Source: an uncultured Clostridium sp. (GTDB lineage: Bacteria; Bacillota; Clostridia; TANB77; CAG-508). From it: 32,405 nucleotides of DNA. Shown in pieces: positions 1 through 8,496 of this stretch (position 1 is its first letter; each line of letters begins with the position of its first letter). A model generated the notes under the pieces. It worked only from the letters and a program-made list of their open reading frames with translations. It had not been told where the DNA came from and made no database searches. The DNA lies in contig CAMNWO010000019.1 in NCBI GenBank assembly GCA_946565805.1, forward strand, positions 1 through 32,405, given 5' to 3'. A program made the translations under genes and the position numbers.

Positions 1-71
1 AATGAGACAGTCAAGACCTGTCCCCCTTTGTCTCAAATCTAGGACTGTCCCCCTTATCTCAATGTCTCATT
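1..71. repeat. Family A dispersed inverted repeat, double unit
   Basis: The ends are perfect inverted copies (AATGAGACA and TGTCTCATT). Inside are two GGACTGTCCCC/GACCTGTCCCC-type cores separated by a TTTGTCTCAAA stretch. Close relatives lie at 4625, 10040, 10111, 10974 and 26177. The last codons and TGA stop of the recD2 reading frame fall inside this copy, so the repeat supplies the end of that gene. The pattern resembles REP-type elements mobilised by RAYT (Y1 transposase) enzymes, but no transposase is present here, so that link is inference. Confidence 0.85.
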
Positions 72-2276
72 TTATATTCTAAACCTGTATTCCTTCTTTT
101 GACATCTACATTTTGTATCATGAAGTCTACAACTTTATCAATGCCTACCATTACTAGCAATTTTTTGGCTCTTGTTATTCCTGTATATAATAAATTTCTA
201 GTAATTAACATTGGTGAAGCTGGCGGAATAACCAGAATGACAACGTCAAATTCACTTCCGTTGTGATTTATGGATGGTAATTGCATAACTGTGTTCAATT
301 TGGTCTAAATCAGAAAATTCATACCATGCTATTTTTTCATCGTCAAATCTAATTTCTACTTGTTTTTCTCTTTCATTAATTTCTGTTATTGTCCCAATTT
401 CACCATTAAATACACCACTTCCCATTTCTTTTTTACCAGAAATATTTTTCTCCCAATAGATATCATAGTTATTTTTTATCTGCATCACCCTGTCTCCTGC
501 TCGAAAAACAGCTCCCATACTTGCTTTTTCTGGTAAATTCTCATAATTTGGATTTAGTTGTTGTTGTAACGCTTTATTTAATTCTTTGGTTCCTAGTATT
601 CCTTTTTTCGTTGGTGATAAAACTTGTATATTTTGAAAAAAGTCGTAATCTCCATAGTTTTGTAGTCTTCCTGTACATAGAGAAATAACCTCTGCTAACA
701 TTTTTTCCTGCTGAATTCCTTTTATAAAGAAGAAATCTTCTTTCATATCTTCCTCTTGCTCATCTTTTTTTAGAAATCCTTCTCCTTGATTAACACGATG
801 GGCATTTAAAACAATCTTACTTTTAGCTGCTTGTCTAAAAATTTTATCTAGGTGAATGGTTGCAATTTGTTCGGAATGGATTAAGTCCTTTAATACACTT
901 CCTGGTCCAACTGACGCTAGCTGGTCTTGGTCTCCCACTAAGATTAATTTTGTACCTTGATAAACACATTTTAATAAATAATTCATCAAAAACATGTCCA
1001 CCATAGACATTTCATCTACTATTATTAAGTCTCCATCGATTGGAGCACCTTCATAGTCTGATGTGTTTTTATACAAACTGTCTTCGTCTATTTTACCAAT
1101 TTCTAATAAACGATGTAATGTAGAGGCTTCTTTTCCTGTGGTTTCTGTCATTCGTTTTGCTGCTCTTCCCGTTGGCGCACAAAGAACTACTTTTTTCCCT
1201 TTTTCTTCATAGATATCAATTATTGTTTTTATAATAGTGGTTTTTCCAGTTCCTGGTCCTCCTGTAATAATGGCTACATTATTATCATTTACTAGCTTTA
1301 CCGCTTCTTTTTGTTTGTTTGATAATTCAATTTTTGAATTTGCTTCTACTTTTTTTAATTCCTTTTCTATTCCTACTACTTTTTTTACATTTTTAGCATT
1401 TTGTAGTCGGTTAATTCGAATAGAAATTTCTGCTTCTGTGTTAAAAAAAGCATTCAAATAAGCGTATTCTTCGCCTTCTCTATCTTCTATTATCACTTCA
1501 TCTTTCATTTTCAAAGTAATTAATCCATCTTCTACATTTTCTTTTGAAACATCTAAAAGATTAATAACAAATTCTATTAAATTCATCTTTAAAACGCAGG
1601 TATGTCCATTATAAGTACTTCTAATTAAACCATATTTAATCCCACTGGTAACTCTCTTTTCGTTATCATAATTCATGCCTAAGTCTAGTGCCATTTTATC
1701 GATTTGTTTGAAATCTACCCCTCTTGCCATATCAATTAATAAATATGGATTGGCTTCGATTTGTTCAATTGCATTTGTCCCCAACAAATCAAATACTTTT
1801 TTGGCATGTTCAGCTCCAATCCCAAAACGCTCTAAAAATCCTACAATTTGCCACACTTCCCAGTTTTGAATAAAATCTTCTGCCATCTCTGTTGCTTTAT
1901 TGGCTGAAATTCCTTTTACTTCAGCCAATCTCTTTGGCTCATATTTAAAAACATGTATCGTTTCTTCTCCAAATTTCTTAACAATTCTTTTGGCTAAAGC
2001 TTCTCCTATTCCTTTGATATTTCCATTTGCTAAGTATCTTTCCAATGCCCCTAATGTTTGTGGCATCATTTTCTCGAAAGTATCTACTTTAAACTGTCTT
2101 CCATATTCCTTATGTTCTACAAACTTTCCTATTAATTTTAGGCTCTCTCCTTCATTTACAAATGGTAAATACCCTACAATTGTTGTTGTTTCTTCTTCTG
2201 TTTCAAATTCTGCTATGGTATAACTATTGATTTCATTTCTATAGATAATTCCTTGTATTTCTCCTGTAATTTCCAT
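59..2276 (-). pseudogene. recD2: RecD2-type ATP-dependent DNA helicase, interrupted by a +1 frameshift
   Basis: Superfamily 1B 5'-3' DNA helicase of the RecD2/RecD-TraA family, involved in DNA repair and replication-fork processing. N-terminal OB-like region, then tandem helix-hairpin-helix motifs (GIGEALAKRI near residue 90, VKGISANKA near 120), Walker A GGPGTGKTT near residue 340, Walker B DEMSMVD near 420, and GDQDQLASVGPG near 450. The first frame ends at 252 as HKSQRK; the conserved continuation GSEFDVVI and motif VI LLYTGITRAKK are in the next frame, reached by ignoring one base near 258-260 (a CGG codon). The restored protein would be 738 residues, normal for RecD2. ATG start at 2276 follows AAAGGAGAG. 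The real stop (TGA, 59-61) lies in a dispersed repeat. Whether it is a true pseudogene, a sequencing indel or a recoded gene cannot be decided from sequence alone. Confidence 0.9.
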
Positions 2277-2300
2277 GTATCTCTCCTTTTTGTAAATACA

Positions 2301-2329
2301 AGTTTATCATATTTATTTGTTATTTTCAA
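2301..2329 (-). promoter_or_regulatory. Probable sigma-A promoter of recD2
   Basis: Minus-strand -35 TTGAAA (2324-2329), 17-base spacer, -10 TAAACT (2301-2306), placed 25 bases before the recD2 ATG. The -10 matches the consensus at four of six bases, so this is moderate evidence. The 96-base gap to the next gene also holds a short GGGACAGGAC fragment near 2341 that may be a decayed piece of the Family A repeat. Confidence 0.5.
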
Positions 2330-2372
2330 GTAGGTAAGTTGGGACAGGACAACATGACTATTTAATTTGTAA

Positions 2373-4041
2373 TTAATAAATTCCTTTGTATACATACCAT
2401 ATGCTTCCAGAATAGTTGTTATTCGGATAAGCATTTCTATCATTACTGCTTACTGTCTTATTCAAAGAGCTTCCCCTTGAATAGGAAGTAGTACTTTTGG
2501 CAACATACTGATAACATGTATAATATTTCGTATAAGGGACACCAGACGAAGTATTCACACGATCATAATGCCAGTACCAGTATGAATTACAAGTTCCAGA
2601 ATCCCCTGCAGTAGAAGATGAAGGACTAATAACCTGATAATAAGAATTTGTATTGCCAAGAATTGAACTTGACCCGTCTTTTCATATTCGAATAAGAAAA
2701 TTTTCCAGTCGAACTGTCTAAAGAAGGTTCAAGATAAACAAAAGTATCTGGAGAAACAGTTCCATAATCTTTTACAGTAACGGATTTCGTGCTTCCTTGT
2801 GCCTTTGAATATGACGTTCTAGAATTACAACTATACGTGTCCCATGTATACAATTTTGTACTCGCTGAAACAGTTGCTTGTCCGTCATTCTCTAGGCTAT
2901 CATATACTTTTACATAACAACTTGTACTCCCCATACTCATACCTGTTACTGTATAGCTTGCAGCTCCATTCGAAGTTATTTGTGTATTAGCCAAAGCTCC
3001 ATTAACATAGAATTCATACCTTCCTATTGTTTTTACATCTGCATCTGTTGCCTCTGCCTTTAAAGTAAATGAACTTGCTGACACCGCTGTTGATGTTAAT
3101 TTAGCTGTTGGTCCTGTATTATCAAAATAAAATGCTTCACTCTTTCCTGTCCTTGTTGCACTTGACTCTGTTTCTAATAAAGTCCATAAATAATACTTTC
3201 CTGTTAATTTATTCTTTGTTACCGTTCCACCATTGGCTACTGTCTCTGTAAAACTATCTTTAGCTGGCTCTGCTGTTGAGTTTGTCCATTGATATTTAAT
3301 ACTTTTTACTTTTTCGTTTGCCTCGCTTGCGCTTACTTTTACTTGAAACTCTTTTGCATATTGCTCACTTCCATTTGGTTCATATATAACTGGTGAAATG
3401 ATTCCCTCTACTTTTGTTGTCTCTGTTGTAGGTAAATTACCATATGCTTTGATTGTATAGACTCCATTTTTATCAGTTGTATAACTTTCTGTTATTTCAT
3501 CTTTTGTATTGTTGTAATTATCATAAGTATGCACTACATCACCATCTAAAATAACTTCTATTTTACTAATTCCATTTTTCTTTTCTTGTGTAACAATTGT
3601 TATTGTTGCCGAGTCTTTGTTGTCACTAATCTGTGTATTCACTATCAAATCGGGAAATACTAATTCTTCCTCTTTTCCTAAATACTCTCCTATTTTTGGT
3701 ACACTTCTATCTAAATTAAAAGCATATCCATCAACAATGGCAATGTCTCCTCTTATTTTGCTTCCTTCTAAATTATCTTTTATAAATTGGTCTAAAAATG
3801 CATCTTGATTGTATTTTATATTGGCTCTTTTTTCTATTCCTACATCTAATAGTACTAGTGATAATTTTTCTTTTGCCTCTGCTATTTTGTACTCTTCTTT
3901 TGCCTTCGTAGTTCTTGTAATAATTCCATTTTCTCCTAGTAAGGTTCCTATTGTTATTCCTGCTAAAATCAATAATATAATAATTGTTACTACAAGCGCT
4001 ATCAATGTTATTCCTTGTGTTTTTGTATCTTTAAAATCCAT
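2373..4041 (-). pseudogene. Surface protein with pilin-like N-terminus and Ig-like repeats, frameshifted near its C-terminus
   Basis: I recognise only the N-terminus: a short leader ending in Q-G, then GITLIALV and a long hydrophobic helix to about residue 30, as in type IV pilins and pseudopilins, though the usual Glu at position +5 is Ala. After a helical segment (residues 40-70) come Ser/Thr-rich beta-type regions resembling Ig-like or fibronectin-like repeats (for example FYFDNTGPTAKLTSTA). The first frame stops at 2626 after about 20 atypical residues. In the next frame a compositionally matching Tyr/Ser-rich tail (GSSSILGN ... SIWYVYKGIY) runs to a TAA at 2373. The break lies between an AAAA run (2679-2682) and a CGG codon (2674-2676); dropping one base joins the two parts into a 555-residue protein. 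ATG start at 4041 has GGAAGGAAAG upstream. Likely secreted or cell-surface; function unknown. Confidence 0.8.
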
Positions 4042-4079
4042 CTTTACTTCTTTCCTTCCTTCTTTTGTTTTATACTGTT

Positions 4080-4108
4080 ATTATATTTTTGCAAGATGGA
4101 TTTTTCAA
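4080..4108 (-). promoter_or_regulatory. Probable sigma-A promoter of the pilin-like gene
   Basis: Minus-strand -35 TTGAAA (4103-4108), exactly 17 bases, -10 TATAAT (4080-4085), about 40 bases before the ATG at 4041. A perfect -10 and a five-of-six -35 make this a good candidate. It gives the gene its own transcription, independent of the upstream membrane protein gene. Confidence 0.65.
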
Positions 4109-4194
4109 TGTTTTATTTGCTCTTTATTGTTATGTTTTTTACATAATTCTCTCATTAGTCAAACTAAGACTTGGAATACTTTCCCTATTTGCTA

Positions 4195-4545
4195 TTATGC
4201 ATTATCTACATTATCTATAATGTCTTTACATTCCTTCCAATTAATTACTTTTAAACAATCATATTCTAATTCCATTTTTTTTGCAATTTCCTTTGTTCTA
4301 TCTTCTGATTTCAAATCTGCTACGATAATATTTTTTAGATATTCTTCTTTTCCATAGAGTATTTTAAATAAACTTGAACGCAAAAAACCCTCTATCTTTT
4401 CTTCCTGATTTTTCACAGCTATGATTAAGTAAATTCCATCTGATTGAAAATTTGTATAAGTAAATAGGTTGATTACTGTTTTTATAATTTCAAAAAAACC
4501 ATAAATGGCAAGTGTCCAAAAAATGGTATTTAGCATAAATTCCAT
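4195..4545 (-). CDS. Small membrane-anchored protein of unknown function
   Basis: I do not recognise this 116-residue protein. One strong hydrophobic segment (about residues 5-28) is followed by a soluble part with a beta strand (GIYLIIAVKNQEEKIEGFLRS) and a second hydrophobic strand-turn (NIIVADLKSEDRTKEIAKK). These two pieces vaguely recall the start of a family 2 glycosyltransferase (an II-x-VKN strand, then a D-x-S-x-D-x-T segment), but the protein ends long before a catalytic domain could be complete. It is either a short relative of that fold or a different family. ATG at 4545 follows GGAGGCT at good spacing. It lies downstream of rplQ, where many Clostridia have cobalt/ECF transporter ATPases. 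No strong promoter or terminator is visible. Confidence 0.55.
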   Translation of the reverse strand: MEFMLNTIFWTLAIYGFFEIIKTVINLFTYTNFQSDGIYLIIAVKNQEEKIEGFLRSSLFKILYGKEEYLKNIIVADLKSEDRTKEIAKKMELEYDCLKVINWKECKDIIDNVDNA

Positions 4546-4624
4546 TATTTCTAGCCTCCTATGGTTTTATTATATGTTTTTTTGTTGAATTGGTGATTTC
4601 ATTTTAATATTTATTAATATCCAA

Positions 4625-4660
4625 AATGAGACAGTTAAGGACTGTCCCCACTGTCTCATT
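4625..4660. repeat. Family A dispersed inverted repeat, single unit
   Basis: Perfect 11-base arms (AATGAGACAGT and ACTGTCTCATT) enclose a GGACTGTCCCC core that is itself partly palindromic. It lies 5 bases beyond the rplQ stop. On the minus strand the stem ends in TTTT, so it may serve as a transcription terminator for the end of the alpha operon. This is the cleanest single unit in the window. Confidence 0.85.
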
Positions 4661-4664
4661 TTAA

Positions 4665-5192
4665 TTAGATAAGTTGTAAGATTGCTACTTCTGCTCCATC
4701 TCCACGTCTTGGTCCTGCTTTGATGATACGTGTGTATCCTCCTACATTTTTACCTGCGTATTTTGGAGCGATTTCGTTAAATAATTTTGCTGGTAAGTCA
4801 ACATTATTTCCTTCGCTATCTTTTACCTTGTTAATTTTTCTCATAATTTTTCTTCTTGCATTTAATCTGCTTGGCATGTCTTTTTGTCTTTTTTCAGTAG
4901 TTTCTTCTTTTACTACTTTTAAGTATTCTTTACCATTTTTGCTTTTTACTAATTCTGTTTCTTTATTTCCTTTTGCATCTAATTTAGCTTTTACAACTTT
5001 AACATCTACCATTTCAAAGTTATCTTTTTCTTTGATAGCAAGTGAAATGATGCTGTCAGCAATGGCTTTTACTTCTTTTGCTCTTGCTAATGTTGTTTCT
5101 ACTTTTCCATGCATAATTAAATCTGTTGTTAATGTTTTTAACATTGCCATTCTTATGTCTGTTGTTCTACCTAATTTTCTATTTGTAGCCAA
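4665..5192 (-). CDS. rplQ: 50S ribosomal protein L17
   Basis: Large-subunit protein bL17, last gene of the alpha operon. N-terminal core RKLGRTTDIRMAMLK and C-terminal LFNEIAPKYAGKNVGGYTR followed by GPRRGD are typical. At 175 residues it is longer than the ~115-130 of many bacteria because of an insertion around residues 55-115 (KVVKAKLDAKGNKETELVK and beyond); comparable insertions are known in some Clostridia. The open frame reaches a GTG at 5201, but that GTG lies within the ribosome binding site AAGGAAGGTG. The TTG at 5192, six bases further on, gives the expected N-terminus (M)ATNRKLGR and is the better start. Follows rpoA by 35 bases. Confidence 0.95.
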   Translation of the reverse strand: MATNRKLGRTTDIRMAMLKTLTTDLIMHGKVETTLARAKEVKAIADSIISLAIKEKDNFEMVDVKVVKAKLDAKGNKETELVKSKNGKEYLKVVKEETTEKRQKDMPSRLNARRKIMRKINKVKDSEGNNVDLPAKLFNEIAPKYAGKNVGGYTRIIKAGPRRGDGAEVAILQLI

Positions 5193-5226
5193 TTTTTTCA
5201 CCTTCCTTTAACTTCTTCGTCTTTTC

Positions 5227-6174
5227 TTATTCGTCTTCTGAAGCAAAATCTAATCCTAATGAATGTAGTTTTGCTGTTACTTCGTCGAATGATTTTTTAC
5301 CTAGATTTCTTACTTTCATCATGTCTGTTTCAGATTTATTTGTTAGGTCTTCAACGGTAGCAATTCCTGCTCTTTTTAAACAATTAAACGATCTAACAGA
5401 TAATTCTAATTCTTCAATTGACATCTCTAGTACTTTTTCTTTCTTTGATTCTTCTTTTTCAATCATAACTTGAGTATTTTTGGTAGCTTCTGATAAATCA
5501 ATGAATAATTCTAGATGTCCAGTCATTACTTTAGCAGCTAAGCTTAATGCTTCATGTGCTTTTAAGCTTCCGTCTGTCCATACTTCAATTACTAATTTAT
5601 CATAATCCACCATTTGCCCTACTCTAGTGTTTTCTACTTGATAATTAACTTTTTTTACTGGTGTATAGATAGAATCGATTGGAAGTACTGATATATCTTG
5701 ATTTGGTTTTTTATTTTTATCAGCTGAGTTATATCCTCTTCCTCTGTCTGCTGTCATTTCTACTTTTAGGCTTCCACCTTCAGCAATAGTTGCTATATGT
5801 AATTCTGGGTTTAAAACTTCAACAGTTCCATCTGTTACAATGTCTCCTGCTGTAACTTCTCCTTCACCCTTGACATCAATTCTTAAAACTTTTTCTTCGT
5901 TCTCATTGAATTTTAGTCTAACATTTTTTAAGTTAACAATAATTTCTGGTACATCTTCTACTACATTTGGGATAGTAGAAAATTCATGTAATACTCCATC
6001 TATTTTTACACCTGTTATAGCGCATCCTGGAAGTGATGAAAGTAAAATTCTTCTTAAAGAATTTCCTATTGTTACTCCATAACCTCTTTCTAATGGTTCA
6101 CATACAAATTTTGCATAGTTCTTTGCATCGTTAACCTCTAGACATTCAATATTTGGCTTTTCAAATTCTATCAT
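5227..6174 (-). CDS. rpoA: DNA-directed RNA polymerase subunit alpha
   Basis: Alpha subunit of RNA polymerase, 315 residues, normal length. The N-terminal assembly domain includes [19 protein letters not shown] (near residue 30) and [18 protein letters not shown]; the C-terminal domain has [19 protein letters not shown] (near 260) and [11 protein letters not shown], which contact UP elements and activators. ATG at 6174 with AGGAGG just upstream. An 8-bp stem-loop (6190-6208) lies only a few bases before that ribosome binding site. Lies between rpsD and rplQ as in most Firmicutes and is co-transcribed with them. No abnormal residues seen. Confidence 0.98.
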   Translation of the reverse strand: MIEFEKPNIECLEVNDAKNYAKFVCEPLERGYGVTIGNSLRRILLSSLPGCAITGVKIDGVLHEFSTIPNVVEDVPEIIVNLKNVRLKFNENEEKVLRIDVKGEGEVTAGDIVTDGTVEVLNPELHIATIAEGGSLKVEMTADRGRGYNSADKNKKPNQDISVLPIDSIYTPVKKVNYQVENTRVGQMVDYDKLVIEVWTDGSLKAHEALSLAAKVMTGHLELFIDLSEATKNTQVMIEKEESKKEKVLEMSIEELELSVRSFNCLKRAGIATVEDLTNKSETDMMKVRNLGKKSFDEVTAKLHSLGLDFASEDE

Positions 6175-6189
6175 TTTTACCTCCTAATA

Positions 6190-6208
6190 TTTGAGAACTG
6201 TTCTCAAA
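6190..6208 (-). promoter_or_regulatory. Stem-loop immediately before the rpoA ribosome binding site
   Basis: TTTGAGAA, a three-base loop, then TTCTCAAA: a perfect 8-bp inverted repeat ending about five bases before AGGAGG of rpoA. It is not followed by a U-run, so it is unlikely to be a terminator. An mRNA processing or translational control role is possible but unproven. The rest of the 110-base rpsD-rpoA gap is AT-rich with no other clear element. Confidence 0.5.
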
Positions 6209-6284
6209 CTTTTTAAACTATTTAGGTTTTTCTTAAAGTAAATTCTAAAAGTTTTTATTAACCTTTTTATATTACTTATAATTA

Positions 6285-6911
6285 TTATTTTGAGTAAAGC
6301 TCTACTATTAAATGTTCTTCAATTGGAATATCAACATCTTCTCTAGACGCTAATCTGATTACTTTACCACTTAATTTTTCGCTGTCTTTTTCAAGCCAAG
6401 CAGGTACTGGTCTTTTTGCTGATTCTTCTACATTGATTTTTATAGTAGCGTTGTCTTTTTTGCTTTCTCTAACTGTGATTACATCTCCTGCTTTTACTAG
6501 GTAAGATGGTATATCTACTCTTTTTCCGTTTACTTCGAATTGTGCGTGATTTACAAATTGTCTTGCTTGTGCTCTTGATGTTCCAAATCCTAATCTGTAA
6601 ACTACGTTATCTAATCTACTTTCTAATATTTGTAATAAGTTTTCACCTGTTACACCTTTTTTATTAGAAGCCATTTCAAAGTATTTTCTAAATTGTTTTT
6701 CTCCAACTCCATAATATGCTTTTGTTTTTTGTTTTTCTCTTAATTGTGTTCCGTATTCAGAAAGTTTTGCTCTTTTTTGTCCGTGTTGTCCTGGTGCGTA
6801 GTTTCTTCTTGAGATACTACATTTGTCAGAATAACATCTTTCACCTTTTAAGAACAATTTTTGTCCTTCTCTACGGCATCTACGACATTGTTCGTCTTTA
6901 TATCTTGCCAT
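6285..6911 (-). CDS. rpsD: 30S ribosomal protein S4, zinc-binding form
   Basis: Small-subunit protein uS4, a primary 16S rRNA binder that also autoregulates in other bacteria. 208 residues. Cys9, Cys12, Cys26 and Cys31 form the zinc site of the C+ form. NYAPGQHGQ, then the S4 RNA-binding domain [15 protein letters not shown] ... [17 protein letters not shown] (residues 95-135). ATG at 6911, preceded by AAAGGAG. The 61-base gap to rpsK contains a GGGA...TCCC mini-hairpin (6938-6956) that may be a short relative of the other hairpins in the cluster. Here rpsD is within the alpha operon between rpsK and rpoA, the usual clostridial order. Confidence 0.97.
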   Translation of the reverse strand: MARYKDEQCRRCRREGQKLFLKGERCYSDKCSISRRNYAPGQHGQKRAKLSEYGTQLREKQKTKAYYGVGEKQFRKYFEMASNKKGVTGENLLQILESRLDNVVYRLGFGTSRAQARQFVNHAQFEVNGKRVDIPSYLVKAGDVITVRESKKDNATIKINVEESAKRPVPAWLEKDSEKLSGKVIRLASREDVDIPIEEHLIVELYSK

Positions 6912-6972
6912 TTTTTTACTCCTTTCTTTTGACAGTGGGATTTTCTTTTCTCCCGTTTATATTTCGTTTATT

Positions 6973-7368
6973 TTACACTCTTCTTCTTTTTGGTGGTCTA
7001 CATCCGTTGTGTGGTATTGGTGTTACGTCTTTTATTGCACTTATTTCTAAACCTGCTGTTTGAAGTGCTCTGATTGCAGCTTCTCTACCAGCTCCTGGTC
7101 CTTTAACAAATACTTCAACTGATTTTAAACCATGTTCCATTGCAGCTTTTGCAGCTGTTTCTGCAACTTGACCTGCGGCAAATGGTGTGCTTTTTCTTGA
7201 ACCTTTGTATCCTAGTTCTCCAGCACTTCCCCATGCTATTGCATTTCCTTGTGTATCTGTGATTGTAACTATTGTATTATTAAAACTAGAATGAATATGT
7301 GCTGCACCTTTTTCGATGTTTTTTCTATTTCTTCTAGCTACTTTTTTTGTTGTTACATTTTTAGCCAT
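6973..7368 (-). CDS. rpsK: 30S ribosomal protein S11
   Basis: uS11 of the small-subunit platform, 131 residues. Typical segments are [16 protein letters not shown] (residues 23-38), [30 protein letters not shown] and the basic C-terminus [18 protein letters not shown], which lies near mRNA. ATG at 7368 after GGAGGAAAAAGC. It sits between rpsM and rpsD as expected for the alpha operon. Confidence 0.98.
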   Translation of the reverse strand: MAKNVTTKKVARRNRKNIEKGAAHIHSSFNNTIVTITDTQGNAIAWGSAGELGYKGSRKSTPFAAGQVAETAAKAAMEHGLKSVEVFVKGPGAGREAAIRALQTAGLEISAIKDVTPIPHNGCRPPKRRRV

Positions 7369-7458
7369 TTTGCTTTTTCCTCCTTATTCAAAATTTTATT
7401 CTGAATATCTTATTTATTCATGATTTAATTTTTCAATATCTTCTTTATTGATTTTAGT

Positions 7459-7827
7459 TTATTTTTTGCTCTTGCTAACTAACTTTCTAGGACCCTTTCT
7501 AGTTCTAGCATTAGTTTTGGTTCTTTGACCTCTAACTGGAAGACCTTTTCTATGTCTTAATCCTCTATAACATCCAATTTCAGTAAGTCTTTTGATATTA
7601 AGAGCAACCTCTCTTCTTAAATCACCTTCAACAGTGTAATCTTCGTCAATCACTTTTCTAATATCATTCACTTGGTCATCTGTTAAATCTTTGATTCTAG
7701 TGTCTGGATTAATACCAGCTTTTGCAAGAATTTTTTTAGAACTTGATACTCCTATACCATAGATATAAGTAAGTCCTATTTCAACTCTTTTTTCTTTTGG
7801 TAAATCTACTCCTGCTATACGAGCCAT
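7459..7827 (-). CDS. rpsM: 30S ribosomal protein S13
   Basis: uS13 of the small-subunit head, contacting 5S-side bridges and P-site tRNA, 122 residues. [19 protein letters not shown] at the start, helix-two-turn-helix core [15 protein letters not shown], then [19 protein letters not shown] and a Lys-rich tail. The frame could begin at an ATG 18 bases upstream (7845), but that ATG precedes the ribosome binding site GGAGGTGC (about 7836-7842), so 7827 is the start. Follows rpmJ by 181 bases, an unusually long gap in this cluster. Confidence 0.97.
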   Translation of the reverse strand: MARIAGVDLPKEKRVEIGLTYIYGIGVSSSKKILAKAGINPDTRIKDLTDDQVNDIRKVIDEDYTVEGDLRREVALNIKRLTEIGCYRGLRHRKGLPVRGQRTKTNARTRKGPRKLVSKSKK

Positions 7828-7954
7828 ATTTTTTTGCACCTCCAAAATTTAATTAATTGTTATTTCTTTTTTTGTTTGTCCTAAAATTCTTTAAAGGTGA
7901 AATGCAACTTAGTGTTTACCCTAAGTCTCTTTAAAGTTTTAAGACATATATATA

Positions 7955-7992
7955 AACACAAATAGGTTTTACAGCCGCCACCTAATTGTGTT
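7955..7992. repeat. Imperfect inverted repeat in the rpmJ-rpsM gap
   Basis: AACACAAATAGGT and ACCTAATTGTGTT are complementary at 12 of 13 positions around a GC-rich 12-base loop. It begins 17 bases after the rpmJ stop. No U-run follows on the minus strand. The rest of the 181-base gap is AT-rich and holds a second small stem (CTTAG...CTAAG near 7909-7925); no promoter of good quality was seen there. Confidence 0.55.
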
Positions 7993-8008
7993 ATGAACAT
8001 TTTAAGGA

Positions 8009-8122
8009 TTAACCTTGTCTTTGTTTGTGTTTAGGGTTTTCACAGATAACTCTAATAACACCTTTTCTTTTTATTACTTTGCATTTGTCACATATTTTTT
8101 TAACTGATGGTCTTACTTTCAT
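8009..8122 (-). CDS. rpmJ: 50S ribosomal protein L36, zinc-binding form
   Basis: bL36, 37 residues, the smallest large-subunit protein. Reading the minus strand from the ATG at 8122 gives [17 protein letters not shown], then [19 protein letters not shown] and TAA. Cys11, Cys14, Cys27 and His32 form the zinc site of the C+ form. A strong AGGAGGTGC lies upstream. infA-rpmJ-rpsM is the standard order. This gene is very short and easily missed. Confidence 0.97.
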   Translation of the reverse strand: MKVRPSVKKICDKCKVIKRKGVIRVICENPKHKQRQG

Positions 8123-8174
8123 TTTTTGCACCTCCTGAATATTTTATATAATAATTGGGTTAATTTGTAACATT

Positions 8175-8393
8175 TTATTTTGCTCTCCAAGTGATTCTTC
8201 CTCTTGTCAAATCATAAGGTGATAATTCTACTTTCACCTTATCGCCTGGTAAAATTTTGATATAATTCATTCTTAATTTTCCAGATATGTGAGCTAATAT
8301 TTGATGTCCATTTTCAAGTTCTACTTTGAAATTGGTATTAGGTAACGTTTCTACTACAGTTCCCTCTACTTCAATCACATCTTCTTTTGCCAA
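8175..8393 (-). CDS. infA: Translation initiation factor IF-1
   Basis: IF-1, an S1/OB-fold protein that blocks the ribosomal A site during initiation. 72 residues, normal. (M)[19 protein letters not shown], then [18 protein letters not shown] and [19 protein letters not shown]. The start codon is TTG at 8393, supported by AAGGAGGG seven bases upstream and by the invariant AKED start of the family. First gene after the internal promoter at 8468-8496; its short leader carries a near-perfect palindrome. Confidence 0.97.
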   Translation of the reverse strand: MAKEDVIEVEGTVVETLPNTNFKVELENGHQILAHISGKLRMNYIKILPGDKVKVELSPYDLTRGRITWRAK

Positions 8394-8432
8394 TTTTATC
8401 CCTCCTTAAAGAGCTTATTTCATTGATTTTAG

Positions 8433-8454
8433 AGCAAAATAGTGCTATTTTGCT
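8433..8454 (-). promoter_or_regulatory. Palindromic stem-loop in the infA leader
   Basis: Ten-base perfect arms AGCAAAATAG and CTATTTTGCT separated by two bases; in RNA this makes a 9-bp stem with a four-base loop. It starts within about ten bases of the transcript start predicted from the promoter at 8468-8496, so it would form a 5'-terminal hairpin on the infA-rplQ mRNA. 5' hairpins often stabilise mRNA; a DNA operator for a dimeric repressor is the alternative. Confidence 0.6.
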
Positions 8455-8467
8455 TTATAACCTCTAC

Positions 8468-8496
8468 ATTATACTACAATTTTAAAGCATTGTCAA
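8468..8496 (-). promoter_or_regulatory. Perfect consensus sigma-A promoter in the 3' end of map
   Basis: Minus-strand TTGACA (8491-8496), 17 bases, TATAAT (8468-8473): 12 of 12 consensus bases. The -35 overlaps the final codons of map (Leu-Thr-Met-Leu) and the -10 lies just past its TAA. It should transcribe infA-rpmJ-rpsM-rpsK-rpsD-rpoA-rplQ independently of the S10 promoter. Confidence 0.85.

Noticed and set aside
2336..2357. GGGACAGGACAAC fragment as another Family A repeat
   Set aside because: Only the inner core resembles the family; the arms are missing.
7846..8008. A promoter for rpsM in the rpmJ-rpsM gap
   Set aside because: No pair of hexamers with acceptable spacing was found; the gap holds only small stems.
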